Assembly (NCBI GenBank): GCA_947167995.1
Contig: CAMVKS010000026.1
Location: 1 to 36,339 of the forward strand
Reading direction: 5' to 3'
From: an uncultured Prevotellaceae bacterium
Lineage (GTDB): Bacteria; Bacteroidota; Bacteroidia; Bacteroidales; Muribaculaceae
DNA length: 36,339 bases
Shown piece by piece: positions 21,391 through 33,089 of this stretch. The notes below the pieces were generated by a model. The model worked only from the letters and a program-made list of their open reading frames with translations, did not search any database and was not told where the DNA came from. Within the stretch, counting starts at the first letter, position 1, and the number at the start of each line of letters is the position of its first letter. The translations under genes were made by a program, and so were the position numbers.

Positions 21391-23456
21391 TACAAGTCAA
21401 ACTTTAGAATTAAACGATAGTTGCGCCCTGGCATGGGGTAGTTTTGAATAACGTCATACTGCTGGTTGAAAAGGTTGTTGACCTCGGCAGTAACCTTGAG
21501 CGTGGTAATGCCAATTTTAAACAGATAGCTGGCACTCAAGTCATGAGTGTACCAGGGCTGCTCGTGATTGGCAAGTATGTTAGCACTGTTGTGATAACGC
21601 TCGCCCACATAGATGCAGCTGTAGTTCAGGTCTAAATTCTTCCATGCAGCATGAATTGTTGCGCTGCCACTGTGCCAGGGAATATAGGCAATCTGGCCCT
21701 TGTAGGTGCCACCGTCAAGGGTGTCGGCAGGGTTGGTATAGTCTTGGGCCTTCTGATAAGTATAGTTCAGTCCTCCTTCAAGCACGATGTCGTGAGGCAG
21801 ACGGAACGCAAGACGTGCGGTGAAATCAATACCGCGTATCTTCACCTTGCCAATGTTCATCATCATCCAGCGGTATTGCCCAGTGCCTTTGGGCACGGCT
21901 ATAATCTTGTCGTTGACAATGTTGTAATAGGCGTCGGCGCTCAACTTAACACCACGGAACCACCCTTGTTCGTAATAGCACTGGTATAGTACTCCCACAT
22001 TCCACTGAGTGGCATATTCGGGACGCAGCCCGGCATTGCCAATGTCGGTGTAATACAAGTCGTTGAAAGTGGGCATACGGAAGATGCGCTTGAAGAACGC
22101 CCTGAAGTTAAGGTCATGCTCCTGCCAGGGCTGATAACTCATGAACACGGCAGGGGTCAACTTGTTGAGATGCTTGTTGTGCTTCTCAATAACCGTGCCT
22201 CCCGAGCGCGATGTGTAACGGTCGTTAACATGGGTGTAGAGCACACTTGCCTGAATCTTGAACCCTCGCCAAGTGCGTGCCGTCGACAGTGCGGCAAGCA
22301 ACGTGTGACGAGTAGGATAAGCGAAATTTACTAGATTGGAGTTGAGGTAGTTCCACTTGTAGTCGACACTCAAGTTCACGTCCCAGTCGGTCATGATGGT
22401 GTATTTGTTGGCACTTGAGAAATAAATCTCGTCTTGCCAGAACTTGTTGTCAAGATACATCAAGGTGGTATCGGGGTTGAGATAACGCATGTAGTCGCGG
22501 GCATACTTGGCATTGAGCATCATCTCATAGCGCTCAGTAATGAGTTTCTGCCAGCTTCCCTGGGCAAAGAAATTGCGATCCCACTGGCGCTGGGAATTTT
22601 TCCACACGTTGTTGATAATCGCACCAGGGATGCCGCGCTCACTGTCGTAATAATAGACTTTAGCATTCCATTTGCCATCGGTAATGGTGCCGAAAACACC
22701 ACCTTCAAGCCTTAATGACCAGATGTCGCCATTCTTGCGCACAGCGGTAGTGTCCCACGCTACCACTCCATCGCTGAACACCTTGCGGTATCGGAAGTGG
22801 TACTGTCCAGTGGCATAGGTATACTCGGCATTAAGAGACATGGTGAGCCTGGGGTTGAAGCGGTGCTCCCACCTCACGCTGGGATTGGCAAGGCCGAATG
22901 AGCCTGTGCGCATTGTCACGTTGAGGTTGTTGTTCTTGCCCTCGATGAATTTAGGGCGCCGGGTGCGCAAGTAAATACTTCCTGCCGAGCCATAATCTCG
23001 AGCCGGCTGGAAAATCTCACTTTTCTGACCGTTGTAGAGCGAAATCTCCTCAACATTGTCGAGAGAGAAGCGACCAAGGTCTATTTGCCCATTCTGTGCA
23101 TTTCCAAGCTGGATGCCGTCATAGAACACACCCATGTGGTTGGTGCCCATCGAACGCATGTCAACTGTCTTTATGCCCCCCACTCCACCGTAGTCCTTGA
23201 GTTGAACCCCGGCAAAGTAGCGTATGGCGTCGGCCACCGAATGGCTGTTGAGTCGTTCCAGCTGCTTGCCCTTGAGCATCTGTGAGGGTATGACATTACC
23301 ATAGGGTTTATTGCCATAGACCTCCACATTCTGCAAGAACAGCATGGTGTCGAGCTCATTATCTGTATCTGTAGATAAAGAGTCTACCTCCTGAGCCAGT
23401 GAGCCCAAGCAGCACGCAACAATAGCCAGCAATGTAATAGTAAAGCGTTTTAACAT
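21390..23456 (-). CDS. btuB: TonB-dependent outer-membrane vitamin B12 receptor
   Basis: This 688-aa protein has a signal peptide ending SLA/QEV (~21). A TonB-box-like stretch LQNVEVYG (~41-48) precedes the plug (~50-160: SVADAIRYFAGVQLKDYGG, VDMRSMG, VFYDGIQLGNAQNGQIDLGRF, NVEEISLYNG, GSAGSIYLRTRRP). The rest is a 22-strand-type barrel with alternating aromatic strands, ending YRLILKFDL. Length and order fit BtuB. It imports cobalamin using TonB energy, with BtuG as the surface lid. The cobalamin riboswitch lies 34 bp before the ATG, which makes the substrate assignment strong. Confidence 0.94.
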   Translation of the reverse strand: MLKRFTITLLAIVACCLGSLAQEVDSLSTDTDNELDTMLFLQNVEVYGNKPYGNVIPSQMLKGKQLERLNSHSVADAIRYFAGVQLKDYGGVGGIKTVDMRSMGTNHMGVFYDGIQLGNAQNGQIDLGRFSLDNVEEISLYNGQKSEIFQPARDYGSAGSIYLRTRRPKFIEGKNNNLNVTMRTGSFGLANPSVRWEHRFNPRLTMSLNAEYTYATGQYHFRYRKVFSDGVVAWDTTAVRKNGDIWSLRLEGGVFGTITDGKWNAKVYYYDSERGIPGAIINNVWKNSQRQWDRNFFAQGSWQKLITERYEMMLNAKYARDYMRYLNPDTTLMYLDNKFWQDEIYFSSANKYTIMTDWDVNLSVDYKWNYLNSNLVNFAYPTRHTLLAALSTARTWRGFKIQASVLYTHVNDRYTSRSGGTVIEKHNKHLNKLTPAVFMSYQPWQEHDLNFRAFFKRIFRMPTFNDLYYTDIGNAGLRPEYATQWNVGVLYQCYYEQGWFRGVKLSADAYYNIVNDKIIAVPKGTGQYRWMMMNIGKVKIRGIDFTARLAFRLPHDIVLEGGLNYTYQKAQDYTNPADTLDGGTYKGQIAYIPWHSGSATIHAAWKNLDLNYSCIYVGERYHNSANILANHEQPWYTHDLSASYLFKIGITTLKVTAEVNNLFNQQYDVIQNYPMPGRNYRLILKFDL

Positions 23457-23489
23457 AACTCTTTTACCCCGTTAGTCAGTTAAAGTCAT

Positions 23490-23672
23490 AACGCATTGTG
23501 GCAGGTTTTCTGACTTATCCCGTTGCAGCACCGCCTTCCCATCATGACTGACAGTGACGATAGCAGAGAGTGTACTACAACTTGGCTGGGAAACACAGCA
23601 GCGTGGTCTGTCCAGGATTCTCACCCGATTCCCTTTTAACTGAGGGGCATAACTGCCCGCACAGCACCAAAA
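23490..23672 (-). promoter_or_regulatory. cobalamin riboswitch
   Basis: On the minus strand the leader contains the conserved core blocks in order: GTGCTGTGCGGGCAG, AAAAGGGAATCGGGTG and AGAATCCTGGACAG (23611-23640), CCCAGCCAAG, GATGGGAAGGCGGTGC, and AAGTCAGAAAACCTGCC (about 23500-23518). These match the cobalamin aptamer. It lies before btuB and should repress the B12 block when cobalamin is plentiful. End points are approximate. Confidence 0.93.
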
Positions 23673-23679
23673 TGCGCTG

Positions 23680-23687
23680 CAAAGGTA
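23680..23687 (-). promoter_or_regulatory. candidate promoter -7 box of the B12 block
   Basis: On the minus strand TACCTTTG fits TAnnTTTG exactly and lies just before the riboswitch, with the start expected near 23673. No clear TTTG is seen 19-21 nt upstream. Confidence 0.6.
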
Positions 23688-23740
23688 CAAAAAAGTTGCT
23701 AATTTATAGTGATTTATTGATTATTATTTTCACAAGCGCC

Positions 23741-23781
23741 AAAAAAAACTCTGGAACCACTAAAAGAAGCAGTCCCAGAGT
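23741..23781 (-). terminator. rho-independent terminator of rpoBC
   Basis: ACTCTGG (23748-23754) and CCAGAGT (23775-23781) form the base of a longer, G-U-containing stem. On the minus strand it is followed by eight T. It begins 47 bp after the rpoC stop. Confidence 0.85.
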
Positions 23782-23828
23782 ACTCACAATTATGAAAACA
23801 GATTTTTTCTGTATAGAATGTCTATTTC

Positions 23829-26800
23829 CTAAAGTTGTTCAACAACTTCCACATCTTTGATGACAGCAGCACGATCAAAGTCTTCCTTGCTGCCAACAAC
23901 GAGTGTTTGATATTCACGCAGACCGGTACCAGCAGGGATGAGGTGACCGCAAATCACGTTCTCCTTCATGCCCTCGAGGTAGTCAACCTTGCCACTGATA
24001 GCAGCCTCGTTGAGCACCTTGGTAGTCTCCTGGAAGGATGCTGCCGAGATAAAGCTCTTGGTCTGCAGAGCGGCACGGGTGATACCTTGCAGAATCTGCT
24101 CGCTGGTAGCAGGAACGGCGTCGCGAACCTTCACCTCACGCAGTGCTTTGCGCTTGAGCATCGAGTTGATGTCACGCAGCTTGCGTGGAGTGATCATCTG
24201 GCCCTTGTCAACATCGAGCGAGTCGCCGCAATCGATGATAATCTTCTTGCCCCAGATGCGGTCGTTCTCGTCCATGAAGTCGCGCTTGTCAACAACCTGC
24301 TGCTCGAGGAAGTTGGTATCGCCTGGATCGATGATGTTTACCTTGCGCATCATCTGGCGAACGATAACCTCGAAGTGCTTGTCGTTGATTTTCACACCCT
24401 GCAGGCGGTAAACGTCCTGAACCTCGTTCACGATATAGTCCTGAACGGCTGTAGGACCCTTGATGCGCAGGATATCGGCAGGTGTTACGGCACCATCCGA
24501 GAGTGGAGTACCGGCACGCACCGAGTCGTTCTCGAGCACGAGAATCTGCTTCGACATGGGCACGAGATACTTCTTCTGCTCGCCATTCTTGCTGGTGACG
24601 ATAATCTCGCGGTTACCACGCTTGATCTTGCCGAAGGTCACTACACCATCAATCTCGCTCACGATGGCGGGGTTGGATGGGTTGCGGGCCTCGAAGAGCT
24701 CGGTAACACGTGGCAGACCACCGGTGATATCACCGGCACCACCGCTTGAGGCACGTGGAATCTTCACGAACACCTCACCAGGAGTGATTTCTTCGCCCTC
24801 TACCTTCATCAAGTGAGCTCCCACAGGAAGTGAGTAGGTCTTGATGGGTGCGGCATCGGGATTGTCGAAGTCCTCAACAGCAAAGAGCTGAGCCTCGGGG
24901 ATGCGGGTGTGGTCTTTCGACTCGATAACAATCATCTCGCTCTTGTTGGATGTCTCATCAACCTCGTTGCGATAGGTAACACCCTCGATGAGGTTCTTGT
25001 ATTTCAAGCGGCCACCCACCTCACTGACGATAACAGCGTTGAATGGGTCCCACTCACAAATCACGTCACCCTTCTTGAGCATGTCGCCTGGCTTGAAGAA
25101 CATCTTCGAACCATAGACGATATTGGCGCTGGTGAGCATCATGTTGGTGTGGGGATCCACGATTCGCATCTCGGCCATACGACCAATCACGATGTCGTGA
25201 CCGTCCTTATCGGCAACGGTGCGAAGCTCGTCAATCTCGAGACGACCATCATACTTAGATGTCATGTTGCTCACTGCGGCAATGTTACTTGCCACACCAC
25301 CCACGTGGAACGTACGCAGTGTAAGCTGAGTACCAGGCTCACCAATCGACTGAGCGGCAATCACGCCCACTGCCTCTCCCTTCTGAACCAAGCGATGGTT
25401 AGCAAGGTTGCGACCGTAGCACTTGGCACAAACACCATGCTTCGACTCGCAAGTGAGGACCGAACGGATCTCCACACTCTCGATAGGAGAATTGTTGATG
25501 CGGTCGGCTGCAGCGTCGTTGATTTCTTCACCAGCCTCAACGATAATCTCGCCGGTAGTTGGGTCTATCACATCGTGAACCGATACACGTCCCACAATGC
25601 GCTCACCCAAGGTGGCTACCACGTCATCGTTATTCTTAACCTCACGGCAGACGAGTCCACGCAGTGTGCCACAGTCCTCCTCGGTGATAATAACGTCGTG
25701 AGCCACGTCGACCAGACGACGGGTAAGGTAACCAGCGTCGGCTGTCTTCAACGCGGTGTCGGCAAGACCCTTGCGGGCACCGTGAGTAGAGATAAAGTAC
25801 TCAAGCACCGACAGACCTTCCTTGAAGTTGGCAAGAATTGGGTTCTCAATAATCTGGTGACCACCTTCAACACCACTCTTCTGTGGCTTGGCCATCAGAC
25901 CACGCATACCAGAAAGCTGACGAATCTGATCACGCGAGCCACGGGCACCTGAGTCAAGCATCATGTAAACAGAGTTGAAGCCTTGCTTGTCGGCCGAAAT
26001 CTGCTTCATCAGCGTGTCGGTGAGTCGGCTGTTCACGTGAGTCCAGATATCGATAATCTGGTTATAACGCTCGTTGTTGGTAATGAAACCCATGTTGTAG
26101 TTGTTCATCACCTCTTCAACTTGAGCGTCGCCCTCGGCGATAAGGTCTTTCTTCTCGGGTGGAACGAGCACATCGTCAAGATTGAACGACAGGCCGCCCT
26201 TGAATGCCATGTAGTAACCCAGGTTCTTGATGTCGTCAAGGAACTTGGCACTGCGAGGCACACCACAATTGCGAATAACCTTGGTAATAATCTTCTTGAG
26301 CGATTTCTTTGAAATCACCTCGTTGACATATCCGAGTTCCTCGGGAACACTGTTATTGAAGATAATGCGGCCCACCGAGGTGTCCTTGACAATGTGCTTG
26401 ATGGGATTGCCATCGGCGTCAACATCATCAACCATAACCGAAATGATAGCGTTCATCGCCAACTTGCCCTCGTTGAAGGCGATAGTGGCCTCTTCAGGTC
26501 CGTAGAATGTGAGACCCTCTCCCTTGGCGCCTTCGCGCAACTTGGTGATGTAATAAAGTCCCAATACCATGTCCTGAGAAGGCACAGTGATAGGCTCACC
26601 ATTAGCGGGGTTGAGGATGTTGTGAGGCATGAGCATGAGCATCTGTGCCTCTACAATAGCCTCGTTGCCCAATGGAAGGTGAACGGCCATCTGGTCACCA
26701 TCGAAGTCGGCATTAAATGGAGTACATGCCAGTGGATGCAGCTGGATTGCCTTGCCCTCGATGAGCTTGGGCTGGAATGCCTGAATACCCAGACGGTGCA

Positions 26801-28190
26801 GTGTTGGTGCACGGTTGAGCAGCACTGGATGACCCTTCATCACATTCTCGAGAATGTCCCAAACCACTGGTTCCTTGCGGTCCACAATCTTCTTGGCACT
26901 CTTCACCGTCTTCACGATGCCGCGCTCAATGAGCTTGCGGATCACGAAAGGCTTGTAAAGCTCGGCTGCCATATCCTTGGGGATACCGCACTCGCCCATC
27001 TTGAGCTCAGGACCAACAACGATAACCGAACGGGCCGAATAGTCGACGCGCTTACCGAGCAGGTTCTGACGGAAACGTCCCTGCTTGCCCTTGAGGCTGT
27101 CGCTGAGCGACTTGAGAGGACGGTTGGCATCGCTCTTCACAGCACTCGACTTGCGAGAGTTGTCGAGCAATGAGTCTACTGCCTCTTGAAGCATGCGCTT
27201 CTCGTTGCGCAGAATCACCTCGGGGGCTTTTATCTCAATGAGTCTCTTGAGACGGTTGTTGCGGATGATAACTCGACGATAAAGATCGTTGAGGTCGCTT
27301 GTGGCGAAACGACCACCATCAAGAGGCACGAGAGGACGCAAATCGGGTGGAATGACAGGAATAACCTTCAATATCATCCACTCGGGGCGGTTCATGTTCT
27401 TGCTTGAACGGAACATCTCAACCACTTGACGACGCTTGAGGGCGTCGGTCTTGCGCTGCTGCGATGTCTCATGGCTGGCGCGGTCGCGAAGCTCGTTGGA
27501 GAGCTTGTCGAGATTCAACTCGGTGAGGAGGTCATAGATGGCCTCGGCACCCATTTTAGCCACAAACTTGTTAGGATCGGAATCCTCGAGGTTGCGGTTG
27601 CTCTCGGGCAGCTTCTCTTGAATGGCAAGATACTCTTCCTCGCTGAGCAGGTCATACTTCTGCAACCTGTTGGCCTGGTCACGGGTCTTGGTGCTCTCCG
27701 AAATGCCGGGAACAACATTGAACGATCCGTCTTGCTCATCAACAACCACATTACCTGGGTTGATGACAATGTAACGCTCATAGTAGATTACCGAGTCCAA
27801 TTTCTTGGTGGGAAGTCCCAGCAGATAACCTATCTTGTTGGGCAATGAGCGGAAATACCAGATGTGAGCAACAGGAACAACGAGCTGAATGTGTCCGCTG
27901 CGCTCGCGACGTACCTTCTTTTCGGTGACCTCAACACCACAACGGTCGCACACGATGTTGCGATAGCGGATGCGCTTGTACTTGCCGCAATGGCACTCAT
28001 AGTCCTTTACAGGACCGAAGATGCGCTCGCAGAACAAGCCGTCGCGTTCGGGCTTATATGTACGATAGTTGATGGTCTCGGGCTTGAGCACCTCACCCTT
28101 GCTGTTACCCAGGATGTCGTCGGGCGACGCCAGTCCTATGGTAATCTTGGTGAAGTTACTTCTTATCTTATTGTCTTTCTTAAAAGCCAT
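23829..28190 (-). CDS. rpoC: RNA polymerase beta' subunit
   Basis: This 1453-aa protein has the usual size for Bacteroidota beta'. The N-terminal zinc site has C66, C68, C81 and C84 (CHCGK...CDRC). The catalytic magnesium motif NADFDGDQ is at 493-500 (Asp 495, 497, 499). [16 protein letters not shown] (~379-394) and the trigger-loop region follow. The second zinc site, [11 protein letters not shown], is near 911-923. Subunit of the core RNA polymerase in the cytoplasm; it lies 37 bp after rpoB and is cotranscribed. All key residues are present. Confidence 0.99.
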   Translation of the reverse strand: MAFKKDNKIRSNFTKITIGLASPDDILGNSKGEVLKPETINYRTYKPERDGLFCERIFGPVKDYECHCGKYKRIRYRNIVCDRCGVEVTEKKVRRERSGHIQLVVPVAHIWYFRSLPNKIGYLLGLPTKKLDSVIYYERYIVINPGNVVVDEQDGSFNVVPGISESTKTRDQANRLQKYDLLSEEEYLAIQEKLPESNRNLEDSDPNKFVAKMGAEAIYDLLTELNLDKLSNELRDRASHETSQQRKTDALKRRQVVEMFRSSKNMNRPEWMILKVIPVIPPDLRPLVPLDGGRFATSDLNDLYRRVIIRNNRLKRLIEIKAPEVILRNEKRMLQEAVDSLLDNSRKSSAVKSDANRPLKSLSDSLKGKQGRFRQNLLGKRVDYSARSVIVVGPELKMGECGIPKDMAAELYKPFVIRKLIERGIVKTVKSAKKIVDRKEPVVWDILENVMKGHPVLLNRAPTLHRLGIQAFQPKLIEGKAIQLHPLACTPFNADFDGDQMAVHLPLGNEAIVEAQMLMLMPHNILNPANGEPITVPSQDMVLGLYYITKLREGAKGEGLTFYGPEEATIAFNEGKLAMNAIISVMVDDVDADGNPIKHIVKDTSVGRIIFNNSVPEELGYVNEVISKKSLKKIITKVIRNCGVPRSAKFLDDIKNLGYYMAFKGGLSFNLDDVLVPPEKKDLIAEGDAQVEEVMNNYNMGFITNNERYNQIIDIWTHVNSRLTDTLMKQISADKQGFNSVYMMLDSGARGSRDQIRQLSGMRGLMAKPQKSGVEGGHQIIENPILANFKEGLSVLEYFISTHGARKGLADTALKTADAGYLTRRLVDVAHDVIITEEDCGTLRGLVCREVKNNDDVVATLGERIVGRVSVHDVIDPTTGEIIVEAGEEINDAAADRINNSPIESVEIRSVLTCESKHGVCAKCYGRNLANHRLVQKGEAVGVIAAQSIGEPGTQLTLRTFHVGGVASNIAAVSNMTSKYDGRLEIDELRTVADKDGHDIVIGRMAEMRIVDPHTNMMLTSANIVYGSKMFFKPGDMLKKGDVICEWDPFNAVIVSEVGGRLKYKNLIEGVTYRNEVDETSNKSEMIVIESKDHTRIPEAQLFAVEDFDNPDAAPIKTYSLPVGAHLMKVEGEEITPGEVFVKIPRASSGGAGDITGGLPRVTELFEARNPSNPAIVSEIDGVVTFGKIKRGNREIIVTSKNGEQKKYLVPMSKQILVLENDSVRAGTPLSDGAVTPADILRIKGPTAVQDYIVNEVQDVYRLQGVKINDKHFEVIVRQMMRKVNIIDPGDTNFLEQQVVDKRDFMDENDRIWGKKIIIDCGDSLDVDKGQMITPRKLRDINSMLKRKALREVKVRDAVPATSEQILQGITRAALQTKSFISAASFQETTKVLNEAAISGKVDYLEGMKENVICGHLIPAGTGLREYQTLVVGSKEDFDRAAVIKDVEVVEQL

Positions 28191-28227
28191 GATAATATTA
28201 TAATGAAAAGAGATAACGTTTTAACTA

Positions 28228-31200
28228 TTAATCGAGTGTGACACTTAAGCACAATCCACGCAACTCATGCAAGAGCACGTTCAACGATTCGGGGATGCCA
28301 GGAGTTGGCATTGGGTCGCCCTTAACAATTGCTTCATAGGCACGGCTGCGTCCTGTGACATCGTCACTCTTGATGGTAAGTATCTCTTGAAGGACATGGC
28401 TGGCACCGAAGGCCTCGAGTGCCCATACCTCCATCTCACCAAAGCGCTGACCACCAAACTGTGCTTTACCTCCAAGAGGCTGCTGGGTGATGAGCGAGTA
28501 AGGACCAATGCTGCGTGCATGCATCTTGTCTTCCACCATGTGGCCCAGCTTGAGCATGTAGGTCACACCCACTGTTGCCTGCTGGTCGAAGCGCTCTCCG
28601 GTTCCACCGTCATAGAGCCAAGTCTTGCCCACACGTGGCAGACCGGCCTTGTCGGTCCATTCGTTCAAGTCGTCGAGCGATGCACCATCAAAGATTGGAG
28701 TCGCAAATTTCACATCAAGCTCACGTCCTGCCCATCCGAGCACAGCTTCAAAGATCTGTCCCAGGTTCATGCGCGAAGGCACACCCAGTGGGTTGAGCAC
28801 GATGTCGACAGGTGTTCCGTCGGCAAGGAATGGCATGTCTTCCTGACGCACTACGCGTGAAACAATACCCTTGTTACCATGACGACCGGCCATCTTGTCA
28901 CCAACGCCAATCTTGCGTTTCTTGGCAACATAAACCTTTGCCATCTGCATGATTCCTGCAGGAAGGTCATCGCCTATCGAGATATCGAATTTCTTGCGAC
29001 GCAATTCAGCATCAATCGACTTGCTCTTGCGCAGATAGTTCATGATGCAGGCGCGAATCATATCGTTAGTGTGAGCATCGCTGGTCCACTTGCTCAGGTT
29101 GAGCGAGTCATAGTCCAGGTCTTTAAGAAGTTCGGCAGTGAACTTAGTGTCCTTAGGAATCACCTCGGTATCGAGGAAGTCCTTCACACACATCGACTTC
29201 TTGCCCTCGGTGAGGATGAGGAGCTTCTCAACAAGCTTGTTCTTGAGTTCATCAAGACGGCTGTTGTATTCTTCCTCGATCTTCTGGAGCGCGGGATCGC
29301 CACCCTTGCCTTTTCTCTTCTTGACAGCACGTGTGAACAAGCGAGTGTTGATGATAACACCCTTGAGCGATGGGTTGGCCTTGAGCGAGGCATCTTTCAC
29401 ATCACCGGCCTTATCGCCAAAGATGGCACGCAACAGCTTCTCTTCGGGCGTTGGGTCGCTCTCTCCCTTAGGAGTGATTTTACCAATGAGAATGTCTCCG
29501 GGCTGGATGTGAGCACCCACGCGAATGATTCCGCGCTCGTCGAGGTCCTTGGTGGCATCCTCGCTCACGTTAGGAATATCGCTGGTGAGCTCTTCCATTC
29601 CACGCTTGGTCTCACGCACCTCGAGAGTGTACTCATCGACGTGAACCGAGGTGAGGATGTCCTCACGAACCATGCGCTCGTTGAGCACGATGGCATCCTC
29701 GTAGTTGTAACCTTTCCAAGGCATGTAAGCCACCTTGAGGTTGCGACCTAATGCAAGCTCGCCATCGCTGGTGGAGTAACCCTCGGTTAGGATATCGCCC
29801 TTATGAACCTTCTGCCCACGGTCGCACACTGGACGCAAGTCGATAGTTGTGCTCTGGTTGGTCTTCCTGAACTTGGGCAGATAGTACTCCTTCACAGGCT
29901 CATCGAAGCTTACAAAGGCTTCGTCCTCGGTCTGCTCATAGCGTATGCGGATCACGTCGGCGTCTACATACTCTATGACACCTGTTCCCTCGGCCTGAAT
30001 CTGAGTGCGGCTGTCAAATGCCAGACGCTTCTCGATACCAGTTCCCACGATAGGAGCCTCGCTGCGAAGCAGTGGCACTGCCTGGCGCATCATGTTGGCA
30101 CCCATCAATGCACGGTTGGCATCGTCATGCTCGAGGAATGGAATCATGGCTGCAGCGATTGAAGCAATCTGCTGTGGCGACACGTCCATGAGTGAAATCT
30201 GGTCGGGCGACACCACGGGGAAGTCGGCATCCAGACGTGCTTTTACACGCGTTTTCTGGAATGTGCCATCGTCGTTGAGCGGTGCATTACCCTGTGCGAT
30301 GATATTGCTCTCCTCGCTCTCGGCGGTGAGATAAACAATCTCGTCGTTATTGAGATTCACCTTCGAGTTCTCTACCTTGCGATAGGGAGTCTCGATAAAT
30401 CCTAACTTATTGATCTTGGCATAGATGCACAATGAAGAGATAAGGCCAATGTTTGGACCTTCGGGGGTCTCGATTGGACACAGACGTCCATAGTGAGTGT
30501 AGTGTACGTCACGAACCTCAAAACCTGCACGTTCACGCGACAATCCGCCAGGACCTAAGGCGCTCATACGGCGCTTGTGAGTGATCTCGGCAAGTGGATT
30601 GGTCTGGTCCATGAACTGCGAGAGTGCATTGGTGCCAAAGAATGTGTTGATAACCGACGATATTGTCTTGGCATTGATAAGGTCGATGGGAGTAAACACC
30701 TCGTTGTCACGCACGTTCATGCGCTCACGAATGGTTCTCGACATGCGAGCCAAACCCACACCAAACTGGTTGTAGAGTTGTTCGCCCACTGTGCGCACAC
30801 GGCGGTTGCTCAAGTGGTCGATATCGTCGACATCGGTCTTGCTGTTGATAAGACCAATGAGATACTTGATAATCTCGATAATGTCTTCCTTGGTGAGCAC
30901 TCTCACCTCATCGGGAGTGAGCAATCCAAGCTTCTTGTTGATGCGGAAACGTCCCACATCACCCAGGTCATAACGCTTCTCGCTGAAGAACAAGTTGTTG
31001 ATGACTTCGCGAGCACTTGCATCATCGGGTGGCTCGGCGTTGCGCAACTGACGATAGACGTAGCTGATTGCTTCTTTCTCCGAGTTACAAGCATCTTTAT
31101 TTAGGGTGTTGAAAATAATCTGGTATTCGCCAGTGTTGATATCTTCCTTGTGGATAAGGATAGTTTGAACGCCCGAATCGAGGATTTCCTCAATGTTGTC

Positions 31201-32034
31201 CTCCTCGATGATGGTGTCGCGGTCGATCACCACGTCGTTGCGCTCGATAGAAACAACCTCACCGGTGTCCTCGTCAACGAAGTCCTCGTTCCAAGATTTG
31301 AGCACACGGGCGGCAAGCTTGCGGCCTACAGCCTTCTTGAGGTTGGTTTTGTTCACTTTAATCTCTTCGGCCAGTCCAAATATCTTAATGATGTCGTTGT
31401 CGGTCTCTAAACCTATCGCACGCAACAGAGTTGTAACGGGCAACTTCTTCTTGCGGTCGATGTAAGCATACATCACGTTGTTGATATCGGTGGCAAACTC
31501 TATCCAGCTGCCCCTGAAGGGAATGATACGAGCCGAATAAAGTTTAGTTCCATTGGCATGCACGCTCTGTCCAAAGAATACACCAGGAGAGCGGTGAAGC
31601 TGGGATACGATAACTCTCTCTGCGCCATTGATCACAAATGTGCCTTTGTCGGTCATATAAGGTATCGCTCCAAGATAAACATCTTGAACTACGGTGGCGA
31701 AGTCCTCATGATCGGGGTCGGTACAGTAAAGTTTGAGTTTTGCCTTCAATGGAACACTGTAGGTGTTTCCACTGTCGAGACATTCCTCTACAGTGTAGCG
31801 AGGAGGGTCGATGAAATAATCAAGGAATTCAAGGACAAAGTTGTTGCGAGTGTCCGCGATGGGGAAATTCTCGCTGAAAACTTTATAGAGTCCCTCGTTT
31901 TTTCTTTTCTCTGTGGGAGTATCTAATTGCAGAAAATCTCTGAAAGATTGTAATTGCACCTCAAGAAAGTCGGGATAAGGATATGGATTCTTGACGCGGG
32001 CAAAATTAACGCGATTGGTTTTGGAAACTGACAT
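28228..32034 (-). CDS. rpoB: RNA polymerase beta subunit
   Basis: This 1268-aa protein contains the full rifampicin region near residues 485-545: [19 protein letters not shown], then [18 protein letters not shown]. The residues equivalent to E. coli Q513, D516, H526 and S531 are all wild type. The C-terminal motifs [20 protein letters not shown] and GIPESLNVL are present. Catalytic subunit of RNA polymerase. It is separated from rplL by a terminator-like hairpin, as in other bacteria where this attenuator adjusts polymerase level against ribosomal protein level. Confidence 0.99.
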   Translation of the reverse strand: MSVSKTNRVNFARVKNPYPYPDFLEVQLQSFRDFLQLDTPTEKRKNEGLYKVFSENFPIADTRNNFVLEFLDYFIDPPRYTVEECLDSGNTYSVPLKAKLKLYCTDPDHEDFATVVQDVYLGAIPYMTDKGTFVINGAERVIVSQLHRSPGVFFGQSVHANGTKLYSARIIPFRGSWIEFATDINNVMYAYIDRKKKLPVTTLLRAIGLETDNDIIKIFGLAEEIKVNKTNLKKAVGRKLAARVLKSWNEDFVDEDTGEVVSIERNDVVIDRDTIIEEDNIEEILDSGVQTILIHKEDINTGEYQIIFNTLNKDACNSEKEAISYVYRQLRNAEPPDDASAREVINNLFFSEKRYDLGDVGRFRINKKLGLLTPDEVRVLTKEDIIEIIKYLIGLINSKTDVDDIDHLSNRRVRTVGEQLYNQFGVGLARMSRTIRERMNVRDNEVFTPIDLINAKTISSVINTFFGTNALSQFMDQTNPLAEITHKRRMSALGPGGLSRERAGFEVRDVHYTHYGRLCPIETPEGPNIGLISSLCIYAKINKLGFIETPYRKVENSKVNLNNDEIVYLTAESEESNIIAQGNAPLNDDGTFQKTRVKARLDADFPVVSPDQISLMDVSPQQIASIAAAMIPFLEHDDANRALMGANMMRQAVPLLRSEAPIVGTGIEKRLAFDSRTQIQAEGTGVIEYVDADVIRIRYEQTEDEAFVSFDEPVKEYYLPKFRKTNQSTTIDLRPVCDRGQKVHKGDILTEGYSTSDGELALGRNLKVAYMPWKGYNYEDAIVLNERMVREDILTSVHVDEYTLEVRETKRGMEELTSDIPNVSEDATKDLDERGIIRVGAHIQPGDILIGKITPKGESDPTPEEKLLRAIFGDKAGDVKDASLKANPSLKGVIINTRLFTRAVKKRKGKGGDPALQKIEEEYNSRLDELKNKLVEKLLILTEGKKSMCVKDFLDTEVIPKDTKFTAELLKDLDYDSLNLSKWTSDAHTNDMIRACIMNYLRKSKSIDAELRRKKFDISIGDDLPAGIMQMAKVYVAKKRKIGVGDKMAGRHGNKGIVSRVVRQEDMPFLADGTPVDIVLNPLGVPSRMNLGQIFEAVLGWAGRELDVKFATPIFDGASLDDLNEWTDKAGLPRVGKTWLYDGGTGERFDQQATVGVTYMLKLGHMVEDKMHARSIGPYSLITQQPLGGKAQFGGQRFGEMEVWALEAFGASHVLQEILTIKSDDVTGRSRAYEAIVKGDPMPTPGIPESLNVLLHELRGLCLSVTLD

Positions 32035-32076
32035 TGAAAAATAAAATTAAGGTGAACTCAAAATAAAAAAAGACAC

Positions 32077-32117
32077 AAAAAGGTTAAGAATCGACAATCT
32101 CTTGGGATTCTTAACCT
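32077..32117 (-). terminator. terminator/attenuator between rplL and rpoB
   Basis: AGGTTAAGAATC (32081-32092) and GATTCTTAACCT (32106-32117) form a perfect 12-bp stem with a 13-nt loop, followed on the minus strand by five T. Since rpoB follows with no promoter that I can see, it most likely ends only part of the transcripts. A smaller hairpin, TACCTG/CAGGTA (32121-32126, 32132-32137), lies between it and the rplL stop. Confidence 0.8.
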
Positions 32118-32140
32118 ATTTACCTGATTAACAGGTAGTA

Positions 32141-32518
32141 TTATTTAAGTTCAACTTCAGCTCCGAGCTCCTCGAGTTGCTTCTTCATGCCCTCAGCCTC
32201 AGCCTTAGCAAGACCTTCCTTAACTACGCCAGGAGCGTTGTCAACGAGACCCTTTGCGTCCTTCAGACCAAGACCAGTGAGTTCCTTAACGAGTTTGATA
32301 ACTTTGAGCTTCTCGGCACCAGCAGCCTTGAGCACTACGTCGAATGAAGACTTCTCTTCCTCGGCAGCAGCACCACCAGCAGCAGGACCTGCAGCAACTG
32401 CAACAGCTGCAGCAGCGGGTTCGATACCATACTCGTCCTTAAGGATCTGAGCGAGCTCGTTTACTTCCTTAACTGAAAGATTAACTAATTGTTCTGCAAA
32501 AGCTTTTAAATCTGCCAT
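32141..32518 (-). CDS. rplL: ribosomal protein L7/L12
   Basis: This 125-aa protein has an N-terminal dimerisation helix region ([19 protein letters not shown]), an Ala/Gly-rich hinge (~34-53) and a C-terminal domain with the conserved [20 protein letters not shown] factor-binding surface. It forms the ribosomal stalk with L10. It lies 26 bp after rplJ. Confidence 0.98.
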   Translation of the reverse strand: MADLKAFAEQLVNLSVKEVNELAQILKDEYGIEPAAAAVAVAAGPAAGGAAAEEEKSSFDVVLKAAGAEKLKVIKLVKELTGLGLKDAKGLVDNAPGVVKEGLAKAEAEGMKKQLEELGAEVELK

Positions 32519-32544
32519 TTTTGTATGATTTAATTGTGTTGTTA

Positions 32545-33069
32545 TTAATTTTCTTTGTTTGATAATGTTTCGAGAATTCCGTGAAGCTTACCGCCACCAC
32601 TCTGGAGAGCGCTGATGACGTTCTTAGCAGGCGACTGCAGCAATGCCACAACGTCGGCAATAAGTTCGTTCTTGCTCTTGATAGTAGCGAGAGTCTCCAG
32701 CTGGTCGGCACCTACGTAGGCAGTTTCTTCTACATAAGCAGCTTTCAGCGCGGGAAGAGTCTCTTTTTTCTTGCGGAAACTCTTGATAAGTTTAGCGGGA
32801 GCATTACCAGTGTTGCTAAGCATCAAGGTAGTGGGTCCTGCCAGCGAATCATAAAGGCCACTGTAGTCAACATCCGACTGCTCCATAGCCTTCTTGAGCA
32901 ATGTGTTCTTGACAACCATCAACTTCACGTCGTTCTTGAAAGCTGCTCGACGCAGGTCGACAGTCTTCTCGGCGTTCAAAGCGGTGGTCTCGGTCAAATA
33001 AACACAGCTGTACTCAGCAAGTATATTCTTTATTGCTTCAATCTGTTTTGCTTTATCTTCCTTTCTCAT
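32545..33069 (-). CDS. rplJ: ribosomal protein L10
   Basis: This 174-aa protein begins [17 protein letters not shown] and carries the L10 core ([41 protein letters not shown]). The C-terminal helix holds L7/L12 dimers. L10 with L12 normally binds its own mRNA leader to limit synthesis. It lies 20 bp after rplA. Confidence 0.98.
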   Translation of the reverse strand: MRKEDKAKQIEAIKNILAEYSCVYLTETTALNAEKTVDLRRAAFKNDVKLMVVKNTLLKKAMEQSDVDYSGLYDSLAGPTTLMLSNTGNAPAKLIKSFRKKKETLPALKAAYVEETAYVGADQLETLATIKSKNELIADVVALLQSPAKNVISALQSGGGKLHGILETLSNKEN

Positions 33070-33089
33070 TTTATTTCCGTTTTTAAAAA

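Noticed and set aside
20494-21420. 308-codon plus-strand ORF opposite btuG
   Set aside because: The minus strand has an unmistakable lipobox and propeller repeats; the opposite frame is a shadow.
23835-27848. Long plus-strand ORFs opposite rpoC (for example 23835-24749, 24909-25952, 26394-27173)
   Set aside because: They are mirror frames of a conserved, high-constraint gene; their translations lack domain patterns and start signals.
30400-30600. Possible rifampicin-resistance changes in rpoB
   Set aside because: All positions classically linked to resistance carry wild-type residues.
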